NCBI GenBank assembly: GCA_023229765.1
Contig: JALNYO010000002.1
Coordinates: 124,001 to 188,000, forward strand
Source: Syntrophales bacterium
GTDB lineage: Bacteria; Desulfobacterota; Syntrophia; Syntrophales; UBA5619
Length of the DNA stretch: 64,000 bases
Direction: 5' to 3'
Positions 47,858 to 57,296 of this stretch are shown here, piece after piece (the stretch's first letter is position 1; the number at the start of each line of letters is the position of its first letter). The translations under genes and the position numbers were made by a program. The notes beneath the pieces were generated by a model. That model was not told the origin of the DNA, ran no database searches, and saw nothing but the letters and a program-made list of their open reading frames with translations.

Positions 47858-49762
47858 GTGGATAAACAGACTTCTATAACATCGACAGAAAAACTTCTCG
47901 AAGTCATTCGCGGGAAGGCTGATAAAAGCCCGGTGCCTCCTGCTGTCCGCCAGGACCAGGTAATATTTCCCAAAAAGGAGCGCTTCCGGTTTCCGAGTCT
48001 TTCCGGCATGAGCCTGCAAAAAACGCACGTCACGGGGGTGTATATCTCGGTTGGCTTTCTTTACCTTGTAAAAACCAGAAAAACAATAACCGGACAGAGG
48101 GAAATATCCGAATTGAGACGTTTCGCGCTGCCTCCGGAAACATCGAGAAATACGCCTGAATTTTCAGCATTTCTGAGATCGTCGCTAAAAGCGGTTTGTG
48201 GTTCGCCGAAACAATCTGACCTGTGGGCAGGCATGTCCGCGGTTCATATTGATTTTCACCACCTGCGCATTCCGAATGTTCCGAAAAAGGATATAGCGAA
48301 TGCCGTATATTGGTCGGTGAGAAAACAGGCCCCCTTTGACGAAAAGGAAGTTGCTCTCGATTTCGAGGTTCATGGCGAAGTTATCGATCAGGAAATACAG
48401 AAACTATCCGTTATGGCCTATACCGCGCCTCGTGGAGAGATTGAAGAACTCAAAAACCTCTTTGCCGAAGCAGGATGGCCGCTGAAGGGGATTGCAGTTT
48501 TGCCCTTCGCCACGCAAAATCTCTTTCGTGCCGGGTTGCTGATTGCCGGCGCAGGAGCGACTGCCGGCCTCTTTATCGGAAACAATTTTTCCCGAATCGA
48601 TATTTATGCTGGAAACAATCTTGTAATGACCAGGGACATCAAAGCGGGAACGGGTAGTATTGTTGAGAGTCTTGTCGATGCCTTCAATGAACGTAAAAAG
48701 GACCCACTGACGTCTCCGATGAATGTAGAACAAGGCAGAAAAATCGTTTTGAGTCTGGGAGGAGAAGCCCCACCCCCAGGGGAGGAAAGAGATGGAGCAG
48801 AGCTGTTAAACACCGTTTTTAATCTTGAAAAAGGGGATGTTGTGACTATGATCCGGCCGGCCCTGGAGCGGCTGACGCGCCAGATAGAAAGAACTTTCGA
48901 CTATTACACAACGACGTATGCCGGCAGCAGGATAGAAAAAATTTATGCATCCAGCTTGATTGAACTCTATCAGTCCCTTGTGGATTATGTCAGCACCCAG
49001 TTGGGGATCCCTGTTTTTTTTCTGAATCCGCTTGCCGGGGAAAAAGAGATGGTGCTACTGGAGGCCGCCAGTTTGAGTCTTACTGAGAAAATTGCCTTCG
49101 CTCCCTCCATCGGGCTCTCCTTCTCGGACAATAGCCGGACGCCGAATCTGCTTTATACGTATAAAGATGAAGAAAGAGCAGAAACGGTCACACGGATAAA
49201 CAGGGGGATATTTACCGTCTTTATCCTCCTTGTTTTCGTATGCTCCGGAATATTCATATACCAGAATAAGATGATCTCCCGGAAAAGGTCCTCTCTTGCC
49301 GTATCCGAGACTGAGTTAGCGAGTCTCGGAACCCCGGCCAGTCGTGAGGAATTGATGAGTATGGCGGCGGCAGGCGACAAAGAAAAAAAGTTTTTGCGAA
49401 GCTACGCGGAGCGCAATCTATATGTGCTGCTGCTGGGGGAACTGTCGGCACTGACGCCGACGGGCATCCGTCTTGTCAATCTGCAGATTGGGCCCCAAAA
49501 ATCGGAAAAGAAAACAGAGGGTGTAGCTGGCGCCGGGGGGGGTGGGGAAAAAACAGATGCCGGTTTGATAACAATGGAAGGGCTCGTTATCGGCGACCGC
49601 AGGTTTTTCGAAACCACGCTCGCCGCCTACGCGCTGAAGCTTGAATCCTCTCCGTTTTTCCGGGGGGTGATCATCACAAACAGCAGTATCGTTCCTTATT
49701 TAAAAGGTGAAACGCTCCATTTTACCCTGAGCATGAAGAGGGAGAAAGATATAAGTGGCTGA
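47858..49762 (+). CDS. Fused PilM-like and PilN-like pilus assembly protein (MshI-like)
   Basis: 634 residues from GTG 47858, with AGGG eight bases before; the longer frame runs into the previous gene. Residues 60-430 look like the actin-like PilM/MshI fold (GVYISVGFLYLVKTRK, IPNVPKKDIANAVYWSVRKQAPFDEKEVALDFEV, GLFIGNNFSRIDIYAGNNLVMTRDI). A single helix (GIFTVFILLVFVCSGIFIY, about 449-467) and a periplasmic PilN-like domain (ELSALTPTGIRLVNLQIGP) follow. One protein thus spans the cytoplasmic and periplasmic parts of the alignment complex. The next gene overlaps it by eight bases. Confidence 0.85.
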   Translation: MDKQTSITSTEKLLEVIRGKADKSPVPPAVRQDQVIFPKKERFRFPSLSGMSLQKTHVTGVYISVGFLYLVKTRKTITGQREISELRRFALPPETSRNTPEFSAFLRSSLKAVCGSPKQSDLWAGMSAVHIDFHHLRIPNVPKKDIANAVYWSVRKQAPFDEKEVALDFEVHGEVIDQEIQKLSVMAYTAPRGEIEELKNLFAEAGWPLKGIAVLPFATQNLFRAGLLIAGAGATAGLFIGNNFSRIDIYAGNNLVMTRDIKAGTGSIVESLVDAFNERKKDPLTSPMNVEQGRKIVLSLGGEAPPPGEERDGAELLNTVFNLEKGDVVTMIRPALERLTRQIERTFDYYTTTYAGSRIEKIYASSLIELYQSLVDYVSTQLGIPVFFLNPLAGEKEMVLLEAASLSLTEKIAFAPSIGLSFSDNSRTPNLLYTYKDEERAETVTRINRGIFTVFILLVFVCSGIFIYQNKMISRKRSSLAVSETELASLGTPASREELMSMAAAGDKEKKFLRSYAERNLYVLLLGELSALTPTGIRLVNLQIGPQKSEKKTEGVAGAGGGGEKTDAGLITMEGLVIGDRRFFETTLAAYALKLESSPFFRGVIITNSSIVPYLKGETLHFTLSMKREKDISG

Positions 49763-50294
49763 TAAAAAAGTAAGTATGGACATCCCTGGACAAAGCATCC
49801 TTTATTTTGGGCTTTGTCTGCTGGGCATTTCAATTTTCATATTCGTGGGCATCCTGCCGACGTTCAAAGAGGGCAAATACCTCGACAAGCAGACGATGGC
49901 CGTAAAACAAATGCTTCAGGAGCAGAAAATATTACTGCCTTATCTGTTGAAAATGAAAGAACGCAGCGGCCAAAAAGATCAGAAAAAACTTGTGCTGCAA
50001 CAAAAAGGCAAATTGGCGAGTGAGGAAATAAAAATCATCCCCGTAACCCTGGCTGAGAAGGCAAAGATGAGCGGAATGACGATCGTATCAGTGACGCCGA
50101 CCCTTACGCGGCTGTCGGGGAAGGATTCGCTGTTGCCGGTAGATATTGTTTTACGCGGGAAGTTCTCTGATTTTCGGTTATTTTTGATAAATCTCGGGGA
50201 ACTTTATTGTCTCGACAGGATAGACGAGATGTCTATTCAACAGAAACCAGACGGCAAAGAATACCGACTCACCTTGCTCATTGCGGTCGGCTGA
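49755..50294 (+). CDS. PilO-like (MshJ-like) pilus assembly protein
   Basis: 179 residues starting at GTG. One N-terminal helix (ILYFGLCLLGISIFIFVGILPTF) precedes a coiled coil (KQTMAVKQMLQEQKILLPYLLKMKERSGQ) and an alpha/beta domain (GMTIVSVTPTLTRLSGKDSLLPVDIVLRGKFSDFRLFLINLGEL) typical of PilO/GspM-like proteins. It pairs with the PilN-like part of the previous protein in the inner membrane. Its start lies within the upstream gene, so translation is coupled. Confidence 0.82.
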   Translation: MADKKVSMDIPGQSILYFGLCLLGISIFIFVGILPTFKEGKYLDKQTMAVKQMLQEQKILLPYLLKMKERSGQKDQKKLVLQQKGKLASEEIKIIPVTLAEKAKMSGMTIVSVTPTLTRLSGKDSLLPVDIVLRGKFSDFRLFLINLGELYCLDRIDEMSIQQKPDGKEYRLTLLIAVG

Positions 50295-50310
50295 AGCGGA
50301 ATTTTTGGAT

Positions 50311-50868
50311 ATGAAAAATCTGAAAAAAAGGGAAAAAATAGTTATCGGAATCGCGGCAGCCGTTATTTTATACGGGATCGTTGATTTCATCATACCGGCG
50401 AAAAAAAATAACCTGCGAGACTCGGTGCAGAATACCAGGGGAATTGAAGAAATTGTGGCTACCCTTTCTGCTGCAACAACAAAGGGTTACGAAAAAGAGA
50501 CTGTGCGCCAGATTGCCGCAATCAGGGAAGAGAAATGGAAGGGCGATCCTTTCCTTGACGAGGACTCATATAAAAAATGGCTTCGGGTGAAGGAGCCGGC
50601 GGTGCCGGAAAAAGAAAAGCAGCCCCGCGTGTTTGTCTATTCCGGCTACATAGATGCGGGGCAAAAACGGCTTGCCGTCATAAACGATGTTGAATATCAG
50701 GAGGGAGACTCCCTGGAAATGAATGGTTTCGACAAGAAGTCCAGTGTTTATAAATTGAAAAGCATTTCCCCGGAAAATGTCGTCATTAAAAACACGACGA
50801 CCGGCGAAAAAATAACTCTCCCCTTAAAGGATCTTATTAAGGGAGGCCATGATGGGCGCAATGAGTAA
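50311..50868 (+). CDS. PilP/MshK-like pilus assembly protein
   Basis: 185 residues from the ATG at 50311. N-terminal helix (KIVIGIAAAVILYGIVDFIIP), a helical linker, and a C-terminal beta domain (RVFVYSGYIDAGQKRLAVINDVEYQEGDSLE, YKLKSISPENVVIKNTTTGEKITLPL) of the GspC/PilP/GspB kind that links inner-membrane parts to the secretin. The secretin gene starts inside its end by 17 bases. Confidence 0.75.
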   Translation: MKNLKKREKIVIGIAAAVILYGIVDFIIPAKKNNLRDSVQNTRGIEEIVATLSAATTKGYEKETVRQIAAIREEKWKGDPFLDEDSYKKWLRVKEPAVPEKEKQPRVFVYSGYIDAGQKRLAVINDVEYQEGDSLEMNGFDKKSSVYKLKSISPENVVIKNTTTGEKITLPLKDLIKGGHDGRNE

Positions 50869-52441
50869 ATATAGACAAAAAGCAGCTAAAGCCATAATCG
50901 TCTCGGCGTTGCTTGTTTGCGGCTGCGGGGGCGCAAAAAACGTCGAGAAAGACCCCTTCTTCGAAAAATGGTCCACAATGGCGGAAAAGTCGGAAGGCCA
51001 CACCCCGGCTTCGAAGACGCTGAAAAAGGATATCGTTACGGAAATCTTTGGGGAAAAGGAAAAAACGAGGGGTGCGGCAAAGACCGAAGCCGACGCGGAA
51101 CTGCCCATAATGCCGGTGAGTGTGAAGTTTCGTCAGGCCGATATCAAAACGGCGCTTCGTTCTCTGGCTAAAATAGTCGAGATGAACATGATTGTTAAAA
51201 ATGAAATAAAAGGGGAAATAACGGTCGATTTCAACAATGTTCCGTGGGATCAGGCGTTCAGAAGCATACTCAACACCCAGGGATTGACCTTTGTCCGGGA
51301 GGGAGACATAATCCGGATCATGACGCCGGAAGATATGGATCTCGATCTGAAAAAAAAGACACGGGAGCTGGGGGTTCTTTGGGTGGAACCATTGCTGACC
51401 GTTGTTGTTCCTATTAATTATGCCATCCCCAAGGACCTCAAGGAGACGATTGAATCCTTCCTGACCCGCGGCAAGGATGACAAACCCCGCGGTTCGGTTC
51501 GTGTTGACGGACACAGCAACTCTCTTATCATCTCGGCAATCAGGGATGACCTGGAGAGGATGATGCCGATCATCGAGACGATCGACAAGCCGACCCCCCA
51601 GATCATGATCAAGGCAAATATAGTTGAAACTACAAAGGAAACGGCAAGAAAGCTTGGCATTCAGTGGGGCGGCATGTACGGGCATACGGTAGGGGGGCAG
51701 GCCCTGTACATAACCCCGGGAGGTTCCGGGGGAACCGCCGTTTCTCCCGGCTCAGCCTTTTCGGGTAATTATTCGCCGAGTTCCGGTTCTTCGGGAATAG
51801 CGGGGCAAGGATTCGGGGTTAATTTCCCGGCAGCCATGACGGGAGCAGCATCCGGATCTTTAGGACTGATCTTCGGCACTATCGGAGCGAATATTCTGGA
51901 GATGCAGTTGAACGCCTTGCAAGCCGACAGCAAATTGAACATTCTCTCCAGTCCTTCGATAACAACACTCGACAATCAGAAGGCATTTACGGAAAATGGC
52001 GAAAAAATCCCCTTCTCGACAATTGATACGAGTGTAAACCCCCCGATAAGAACGGTGAAATTCGAGGACGCGGTGCTGCGCCTGGAGATCACCCCCCATG
52101 TAATTGACGGTCAGAATCTGATGATGAAGATCCTTGTGAAGAAAGACGAGGTGGATATGTCCCGCACCGTTGAAGGGAACCCGTTCATCATAAAGAAACA
52201 GACCGAAACGACCTTGATCGTCAAGGATGGTGAGACAATCGTCATCTCCGGCCTGACAAAACAGCGCAATGCCTTATCCACGGACGGAGTTCCCGGTCTT
52301 AAGGACATACCCGGCCTCGGCTGGCTTTTCAAAGGCGAGGACAAAAGCGGGAAAATGGAAGAGGTGCTGATTTTCATTACCCCCAAGATACTCCCCTCCG
52401 TGTCGGCGGCAACCGGGGTGCCGGTGGACAGGGGCAAATAA
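50852..52441 (+). CDS. Secretin lipoprotein (MshL/PilQ family)
   Basis: Outer-membrane pore for the pilus, 529 residues. A lipoprotein signal (AIIVSALLVCGC, Cys25 modified) is followed by STN/N-domains (VSVKFRQADIKTALRSLAKIVEMNMIVKNEIKGEITVDFNNVPW), a Gly/Ser-rich loop and the secretin domain IMIKANIVETTKETARKLGIQWGG, KLNILSSPSITTLDNQKA, VPGLKDIPGLGWLFKGEDKSGKMEEVLIFITPKIL. The ATG at 50852 has GGAGG at five bases. It follows the order of MSHA clusters, between MshK and MshM. Confidence 0.93.
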   Translation: MGAMSKYRQKAAKAIIVSALLVCGCGGAKNVEKDPFFEKWSTMAEKSEGHTPASKTLKKDIVTEIFGEKEKTRGAAKTEADAELPIMPVSVKFRQADIKTALRSLAKIVEMNMIVKNEIKGEITVDFNNVPWDQAFRSILNTQGLTFVREGDIIRIMTPEDMDLDLKKKTRELGVLWVEPLLTVVVPINYAIPKDLKETIESFLTRGKDDKPRGSVRVDGHSNSLIISAIRDDLERMMPIIETIDKPTPQIMIKANIVETTKETARKLGIQWGGMYGHTVGGQALYITPGGSGGTAVSPGSAFSGNYSPSSGSSGIAGQGFGVNFPAAMTGAASGSLGLIFGTIGANILEMQLNALQADSKLNILSSPSITTLDNQKAFTENGEKIPFSTIDTSVNPPIRTVKFEDAVLRLEITPHVIDGQNLMMKILVKKDEVDMSRTVEGNPFIIKKQTETTLIVKDGETIVISGLTKQRNALSTDGVPGLKDIPGLGWLFKGEDKSGKMEEVLIFITPKILPSVSAATGVPVDRGK

Positions 52442-52508
52442 TTATCCGCTCCTATGGAAAATCAGGGAAGAGGGCGACAGCCATTCTTGCCGGAAAAAGA
52501 GAAGTCTG

Positions 52509-53441
52509 ATGGATTATTTCAAAATTCTGAATCTTAACCGGGAGCCGTTTTCTAACTCCCCCGACCCGGGTCTCTTTTTTCAGTCGCCTGGTCAGTTGAC
52601 CTGCCTGCAACAACTGGAACTCTCCATTCGCCTTCGCCGCGGTCTCAATGTCGTAATCGGCGAGGTCGGAACAGGCAAATCCACCCTCTGCCGTCAGCTT
52701 ATAATCAGGCTGTCGGAATCCGAAGGAGAGCAGAGGGAAATAGAAACAAGCCTCATTATGGATCCCGCCATCAGCACACCCCGTGAATTTCTGAGTGTGG
52801 TTTCGGTGTGTTTCGGCCTCAAGCCCCCCTTAAAAATGGCAAGTGAGTGGCAGATAAAGGAGAAAATAAAGGAAACCATCTACCAGAAGGGGGTCGAGGA
52901 GAAAAAGATCATTGTTTTGATTATCGACGAGGGGCAGAAGATCCCTGTTTTCGCCCTCGAAATTCTCCGCGAGTTTTTAAACTACGAGACAAACGAAAGC
53001 AAGCTTCTGCAGATCGTCATCTTCGCCCAGAACGAGTTTAAAGAAATTATGTATGACCATAAAAATTTTCTCGACCGGGTGAATGGGTATTACATGCTTA
53101 CCCCTCTGAACTTCCGGGAGACGAAGGGGATGATAGAGTTCCGGCTCCAGCAGGCGGCCCATCCCGCCCAAGTGCCGAAGCTCTTTACAAAACCGTCCTA
53201 TTGGGCCATTTACGGGGCAACCGGTGGCTACCCACGCCGAATAGTCACCCTGTGCCATCATCTTCTCCTGGCGATGATCATCAAAAACCGGATTAAGGTT
53301 AACTGGTTTCTCGTGCGTGTCACCGTCGGAAGGGATCTGCCTGAAAATACCGTTAAGGGTGTATGGACAAAGACTTCAACTTTTTTGGGAGCATTTTTGC
53401 TGCTTCTGCTCATAGTGTTGTTTTTTTTCACCCGTATCTAA
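52509..53441 (+). CDS. AAA ATPase, ExeA/MshM type
   Basis: 310 residues: opening MDYFKILNLNREPFSNSPDPGLFF, Walker A GEVGTGKST, Walker B IIVLIIDEGQKI, sensor IVIFAQNEF, and an arginine-rich end of the AAA core (GGYPRRIVTLCHHLL). A C-terminal helix (TFLGAFLLLLLIVLFFF) anchors it in the inner membrane. It probably helps place the secretin through the peptidoglycan. The gene lies 67 bases after the secretin gene. Confidence 0.92.
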   Translation: MDYFKILNLNREPFSNSPDPGLFFQSPGQLTCLQQLELSIRLRRGLNVVIGEVGTGKSTLCRQLIIRLSESEGEQREIETSLIMDPAISTPREFLSVVSVCFGLKPPLKMASEWQIKEKIKETIYQKGVEEKKIIVLIIDEGQKIPVFALEILREFLNYETNESKLLQIVIFAQNEFKEIMYDHKNFLDRVNGYYMLTPLNFRETKGMIEFRLQQAAHPAQVPKLFTKPSYWAIYGATGGYPRRIVTLCHHLLLAMIIKNRIKVNWFLVRVTVGRDLPENTVKGVWTKTSTFLGAFLLLLLIVLFFFTRI

Positions 53442-53509
53442 AAAGAGCTGCGGATGCTGCTGCCCCTGTCCGGTATTGAGGGGCGCTGTTACTTAGAGAA
53501 TTTTAAGCC

Positions 53510-55216
53510 ATGATCGTTAAAAAAAGACTTGGGGAAATATTGATTGAAGAGGGGCTGCTGACGCAGGAACAACTGCAGAGCGCCCTTGCTGAACATAAAA
53601 AAGACAATCTGAGACTGGGGCAGTACCTCTGCAGGCAGGGGATAATCGACGAAAATCAGATGGCGGAAGCGCTCAGCAGGCAGTTGAAGATCGCCAGATA
53701 CCATCCCAGTCGTTACCCGATAAATATTGATATTGACGGGTTCATTACAATCGAGACTGCCAGAAAATTCCAGATTGCCCCGCTCAGGAAGAAGGGTCGG
53801 CTTTTAACAATCGCGATGGTCGATCCCCTTGATATCAATGCCCTCGATGCCGTCGAAATTGAAGCCGATGCCGAGGTCGAGGCGGTTGTCTGCACGGAGC
53901 GGGAACTTAACCAGTTGCTCAGCGGCATCTACGGCATGAAGTCGGGGATGAGCGGCGTCCTCGACGATATGAAGGTTGAAACTCAGCCGGCGACAGAAAA
54001 AGGCACCGAGCGGGAAGCGGAAGAGGTGAATATTTCCGCCCTGAAGGATCAGGCCGATGACGCGCCAGTTGTGCGTCTGGTGAACTCCATCTTCGCCCAG
54101 GCGATCCGCGAGGGGGCAAGCGACATCCATATCAGTCCCCAGCAGGCCAGCATCCAGCTCCGGTTTCGAATCGACGGCCGGTTGCACGAAATCCCCTCTC
54201 CGCCTAAGGCACTGTTGCTTCCGATCATTGCCAGGATCAAAATACTCGCGGGTGTGGATATCACCGTTTCGCGACTTCCTCAAGACGGCCGCTTCACAAT
54301 CAGAATGGAGAGGCACGAGATCAATGTTCGTGTCTCAACGATGCCCACGATCTACGGGGAAAACGTTGTGATGCGGCTTCTGGACATGAGTGCCGGGGTT
54401 TATACCCTTGATCGCCTCGGGATGATAAAAACGGACCGCGACAAGATCGAGACGAGCAGTAAAAAGGCTTATGGGATGATTCTTAGCACAGGGCCTACGG
54501 GAAGCGGCAAGAGCACAAGCCTCTACGCCATCCTCGATGAAATGAACAGCCCCGATATCAACATCATCACGCTTGAGGATCCGGTCGAATACCGGATCGA
54601 GAACATTCGTCAGGTACAGCTCAACCGGAAAGCGGGGATGACCTTTGCCAGCGGCCTTCGGGCGATTCTTCGGCAGGACCCGGACATCATCATGATCGGA
54701 GAGATAAGGGACGCCGAGACCGCCCAGATCTCCGTCCAGGCCGCTCAGACGGGGCATCGGCTGCTCAGTACGATCCACACGAATGACGCCGCGGGGGCGA
54801 TTACCCGCCTGATCGACATGGGAATAGAACCGTTTTTGGTTTCCTCCGCCCTTCTGGTATCGTTCGGCCAGCGTCTCGTCCGGACGAATTGTCCCTACTG
54901 CAGTGAACCTTATACGCCGCTCGCCAGCGTCCTCGAAGCGTGGGGGCTCAATAAGGCGGAAAACCCGAATTTCCGGCGCGGCAAGGGTTGTTACCAGTGC
55001 ATGAGCACCGGTTACAAGGGACGTACGGGGCTCTTTGAGGTGCTCGTCAACGACGAGGCTATCCAGGAGATGATCATTAAGCGTAAATCCGCACAGGAGA
55101 TCACCCGTGCCGCGGTAGAGCAGGGCCGTCTCAGAACCCTCAAGGAGGATGCTGTGGCGAAGATCCTCCAGGGGATAACAACACCGGAAGAGGCCGCCTC
55201 GGCGGTCATGGTGTAA
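53510..55216 (+). CDS. Pilus assembly ATPase (GspE/PilB/MshE type)
   Basis: 568 residues, cytoplasmic hexameric ATPase powering pilus extension. An N-terminal MshEN domain (RLGEILIEEGLLTQEQLQSALAEHKK, RLGQYLCRQGIIDENQMAEAL) is of the kind that can bind c-di-GMP, then the T2SE core: SDIHISPQ, Walker A GPTGSGKST (about 328), Asp box, DPDIIMIGEIRD, His box TGHRLLSTIHTND, and a four-Cys zinc site (CPYC, CYQC). Two MshEN-like repeats may make it responsive to c-di-GMP (inferred from family). gspF-like gene follows after four bases. Confidence 0.95.
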   Translation: MIVKKRLGEILIEEGLLTQEQLQSALAEHKKDNLRLGQYLCRQGIIDENQMAEALSRQLKIARYHPSRYPINIDIDGFITIETARKFQIAPLRKKGRLLTIAMVDPLDINALDAVEIEADAEVEAVVCTERELNQLLSGIYGMKSGMSGVLDDMKVETQPATEKGTEREAEEVNISALKDQADDAPVVRLVNSIFAQAIREGASDIHISPQQASIQLRFRIDGRLHEIPSPPKALLLPIIARIKILAGVDITVSRLPQDGRFTIRMERHEINVRVSTMPTIYGENVVMRLLDMSAGVYTLDRLGMIKTDRDKIETSSKKAYGMILSTGPTGSGKSTSLYAILDEMNSPDINIITLEDPVEYRIENIRQVQLNRKAGMTFASGLRAILRQDPDIIMIGEIRDAETAQISVQAAQTGHRLLSTIHTNDAAGAITRLIDMGIEPFLVSSALLVSFGQRLVRTNCPYCSEPYTPLASVLEAWGLNKAENPNFRRGKGCYQCMSTGYKGRTGLFEVLVNDEAIQEMIIKRKSAQEITRAAVEQGRLRTLKEDAVAKILQGITTPEEAASAVMV

Positions 55217-55220
55217 CGGC

Positions 55221-56438
55221 ATGGCGACCTTTTCCTATACGGCAATCGACGAAAATGCTCAGACCGTCAAGGGAAGCATTGAGGCTGAAAGTATCGAAAT
55301 TGCACAGAACATTCTACTTACAAAAGGATATATTCCTTCTCGTGTCACGGAGACATCCGATGCGGGCGGTTCTTTTTTCAGGGGACTAAAGGAAAGCCTT
55401 GGCAGTGTGAAGATCGGCGATCTGATTATCTTCACAAAGCAGTTTCGTTCGATGATGGCAGCCGGGGTGCCCATCATCAGACTTTTGCAGGTTCTCGAAC
55501 ACCAGACGGAAAACCGAATCCTGCGGGGGGTTGCCGCGGCAATCAGCAAGGATATCCGGGAAGGTTTCAGCCTTTATGAAGCGATGAGGCATCACCCCGC
55601 CGTTTTTTCACCGCTGTATCTGAGCATGATCCGCGCGGGCGAGCTAAGCGGCACTGTTCCTGATATCATGAAGCGGCTCATCGACATTATTGAGCATGAG
55701 GCGAAGATAAAGTCCGATATCAAATCAGCCCTTCAATATCCACTTATTGTTGTCATCACAATGGTGATAGCGTTTTTGATCCTTCTGACCTTTGTGGTTC
55801 CGAAATTTGTCACGATCTTCGCGAAGGCCGGGCTCGCCTTGCCCTTGCCGACGAAAATCGCCATGCTTATGTATAGGGGACTCGCCGATTACTGGTACAT
55901 CCTCATTTTCGGGACGATTGGTCTGCTTATAGCCCTGCGCCTGTATGTAAAGACGCCTCCGGGGCGTTACACGAAAGACCGCATTATTCTCAGTCTTCCG
56001 CTTTTCGGAACGCTTTTTCAGAAAGCGGCGATGTCCCGCTTTGCCAGTATCTTCGCGATCCTTCACGCGAGCGGTGTTCCCGTTATGGGGTCGCTTGAGG
56101 TATTGTCGGGGACGATCGGCAACGCCGCCATATCCCGCGAATTTGACAAGATAAAAGAGAGTATTCAGGAGGGGCATGGTATCTCCGAGCCTCTCGGCAA
56201 GGCTAAATACTTCACCCCGATGATTGTGGATATGGTCGCCATTGGTGAGGAATCCGGAAATCTCGAGGAGATGCTCCTCCATGTATCTTCCCATTACGAC
56301 GACGAGGTCGCCTACGCGGTGAAGGGCTTGTCGGATATGATCGGTCCGGTTCTGATTGCGGGGCTTGCCGTTGTCGTCGGTTTTTTTGCGCTGGCGATTT
56401 TTTTACCGATGTGGGATCTTACCAAGATGGTAAAATGA
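55221..56438 (+). CDS. Pilus assembly inner-membrane protein (GspF/PilC/MshG type)
   Basis: 405 residues. Two homologous halves, with FTKQFRSMMAAGVPIIRLLQVLEHQTEN and SRFASIFAILHASGVPVMGSLEVLSGTIGN, and membrane segments PLIVVITMVIAFLILLTFVVPKF, WYILIFGTIGLLIALRLYV and IGPVLIAGLAVVVGFFALAIFLPMWDL. It forms the platform for the ATPase. The N-terminus MATFSYTAIDENAQTVKGSIEAES is the usual GspF beginning. It is four bases after the ATPase gene. Confidence 0.95.
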   Translation: MATFSYTAIDENAQTVKGSIEAESIEIAQNILLTKGYIPSRVTETSDAGGSFFRGLKESLGSVKIGDLIIFTKQFRSMMAAGVPIIRLLQVLEHQTENRILRGVAAAISKDIREGFSLYEAMRHHPAVFSPLYLSMIRAGELSGTVPDIMKRLIDIIEHEAKIKSDIKSALQYPLIVVITMVIAFLILLTFVVPKFVTIFAKAGLALPLPTKIAMLMYRGLADYWYILIFGTIGLLIALRLYVKTPPGRYTKDRIILSLPLFGTLFQKAAMSRFASIFAILHASGVPVMGSLEVLSGTIGNAAISREFDKIKESIQEGHGISEPLGKAKYFTPMIVDMVAIGEESGNLEEMLLHVSSHYDDEVAYAVKGLSDMIGPVLIAGLAVVVGFFALAIFLPMWDLTKMVK

Positions 56439-56599
56439 TGATAACTTTTTAATTATTATCGCTACAAAAAAGCTATTGCATCTATGAAGAATGTAATGTA
56501 CTGGTAACGCCGGAATGTCTGATTACAAAAATCTTGAAGCAGTTGTGAACAAAGGTTGAGCAAAAAATATTTAAAAATGAACCAGTAAAGGAGGAAGAT

Positions 56600-57016
56600 A
56601 TGCAGAAGAAAACGAAATTAAGCAGTAACAGGGGTTTTACATTAATAGAAATCATCGCCGTTCTGGTGATCCTCGGCATCCTTGCCGCGGTGGCCGTGCC
56701 GAAGTATCTCGATCTTGCCAGTGAAGCCAGGATAAAATCCGCACAGTTAGCAGTTGCCGAGGTGAAGGGAAGGCTTTCGAGCGCACAGGCAAAATATATG
56801 CTGGCCAACAATGGCACTGCCCCGACCTCCCCGCAGTTGTTCACCTACGCAACAGGGGCAAGTGGATATGTGAATGCCACCAACCTGGCAAATGTCGGCG
56901 CCGATTACAACGTGGTCGTGGCAACAGGCACTCCGATCGCCATTACTGTTGACAAAGTGCAAGGCACCTCCCTTACTACCAATGTTGCCGGCACCTTCGC
57001 AGGGGCAGGGGACTAA
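56600..57016 (+). CDS. Major type IV pilin, MSHA type
   Basis: 138 residues. The prepilin leader MQKKTKLSSNRG is cut before FTLIEIIAVLVILGILAAVAVPKYLDLASEARIKSAQ, with Glu5 of the mature pilin. Mature pilin has a globular part (VKGRLSSAQAKYMLANN, TPIAITVDKVQGTSLTTNVAGTFAGAGD). It lacks the Cys pair of many pilins. It lies 161 bases after mshG with a separate ribosome site (AAAGGAGGAAG) and is followed by a strong terminator, so it is likely expressed at a higher level. Confidence 0.92.
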   Translation: MQKKTKLSSNRGFTLIEIIAVLVILGILAAVAVPKYLDLASEARIKSAQLAVAEVKGRLSSAQAKYMLANNGTAPTSPQLFTYATGASGYVNATNLANVGADYNVVVATGTPIAITVDKVQGTSLTTNVAGTFAGAGD

Positions 57017-57046
57017 TATTGTCTGACGGTGTCAGGCCTTTTTATG

Positions 57047-57097
57047 AGGTGTCTTGGTGGTTTACGTAATAACGACGAAACTGCCGGGACACCTTTT
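57047..57097 (+). terminator. Terminator after the major pilin gene
   Basis: Long stem: AGGTGTC and GACACCT, extended inward by GG/CC and GTTT/AAAC pairs, followed by TTT. It would separate pilin mRNA from the genes beyond. The gap to 57296 also holds the hairpins TATTCAGG / CCTGAATA (57198-57220) and CCTTTC / GAAAGG (57234-57249). Confidence 0.8.
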
Positions 57098-57296
57098 CCT
57101 GTTTATAAGTAACAAAAAACACCCCGGTTTTAATAAAAATGGCCGATTTTGGCCGATTTGCCAATCTCTTGGATGCAGCAGCGGGAAGGGAGGTCTGTAT
57201 TCAGGCTGCAATCCTGAATAAGCAAGGGAGAAGGCCTTTCCGGAGAAAGGAGAATAAATAATAATCATACCTGCATTTCGTAAAATATTCGATAAT

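Noticed and set aside
57098..57296. c-di-GMP riboswitch before the TPR membrane protein
   Set aside because: Hairpins are present but the GEMM core bases are missing.
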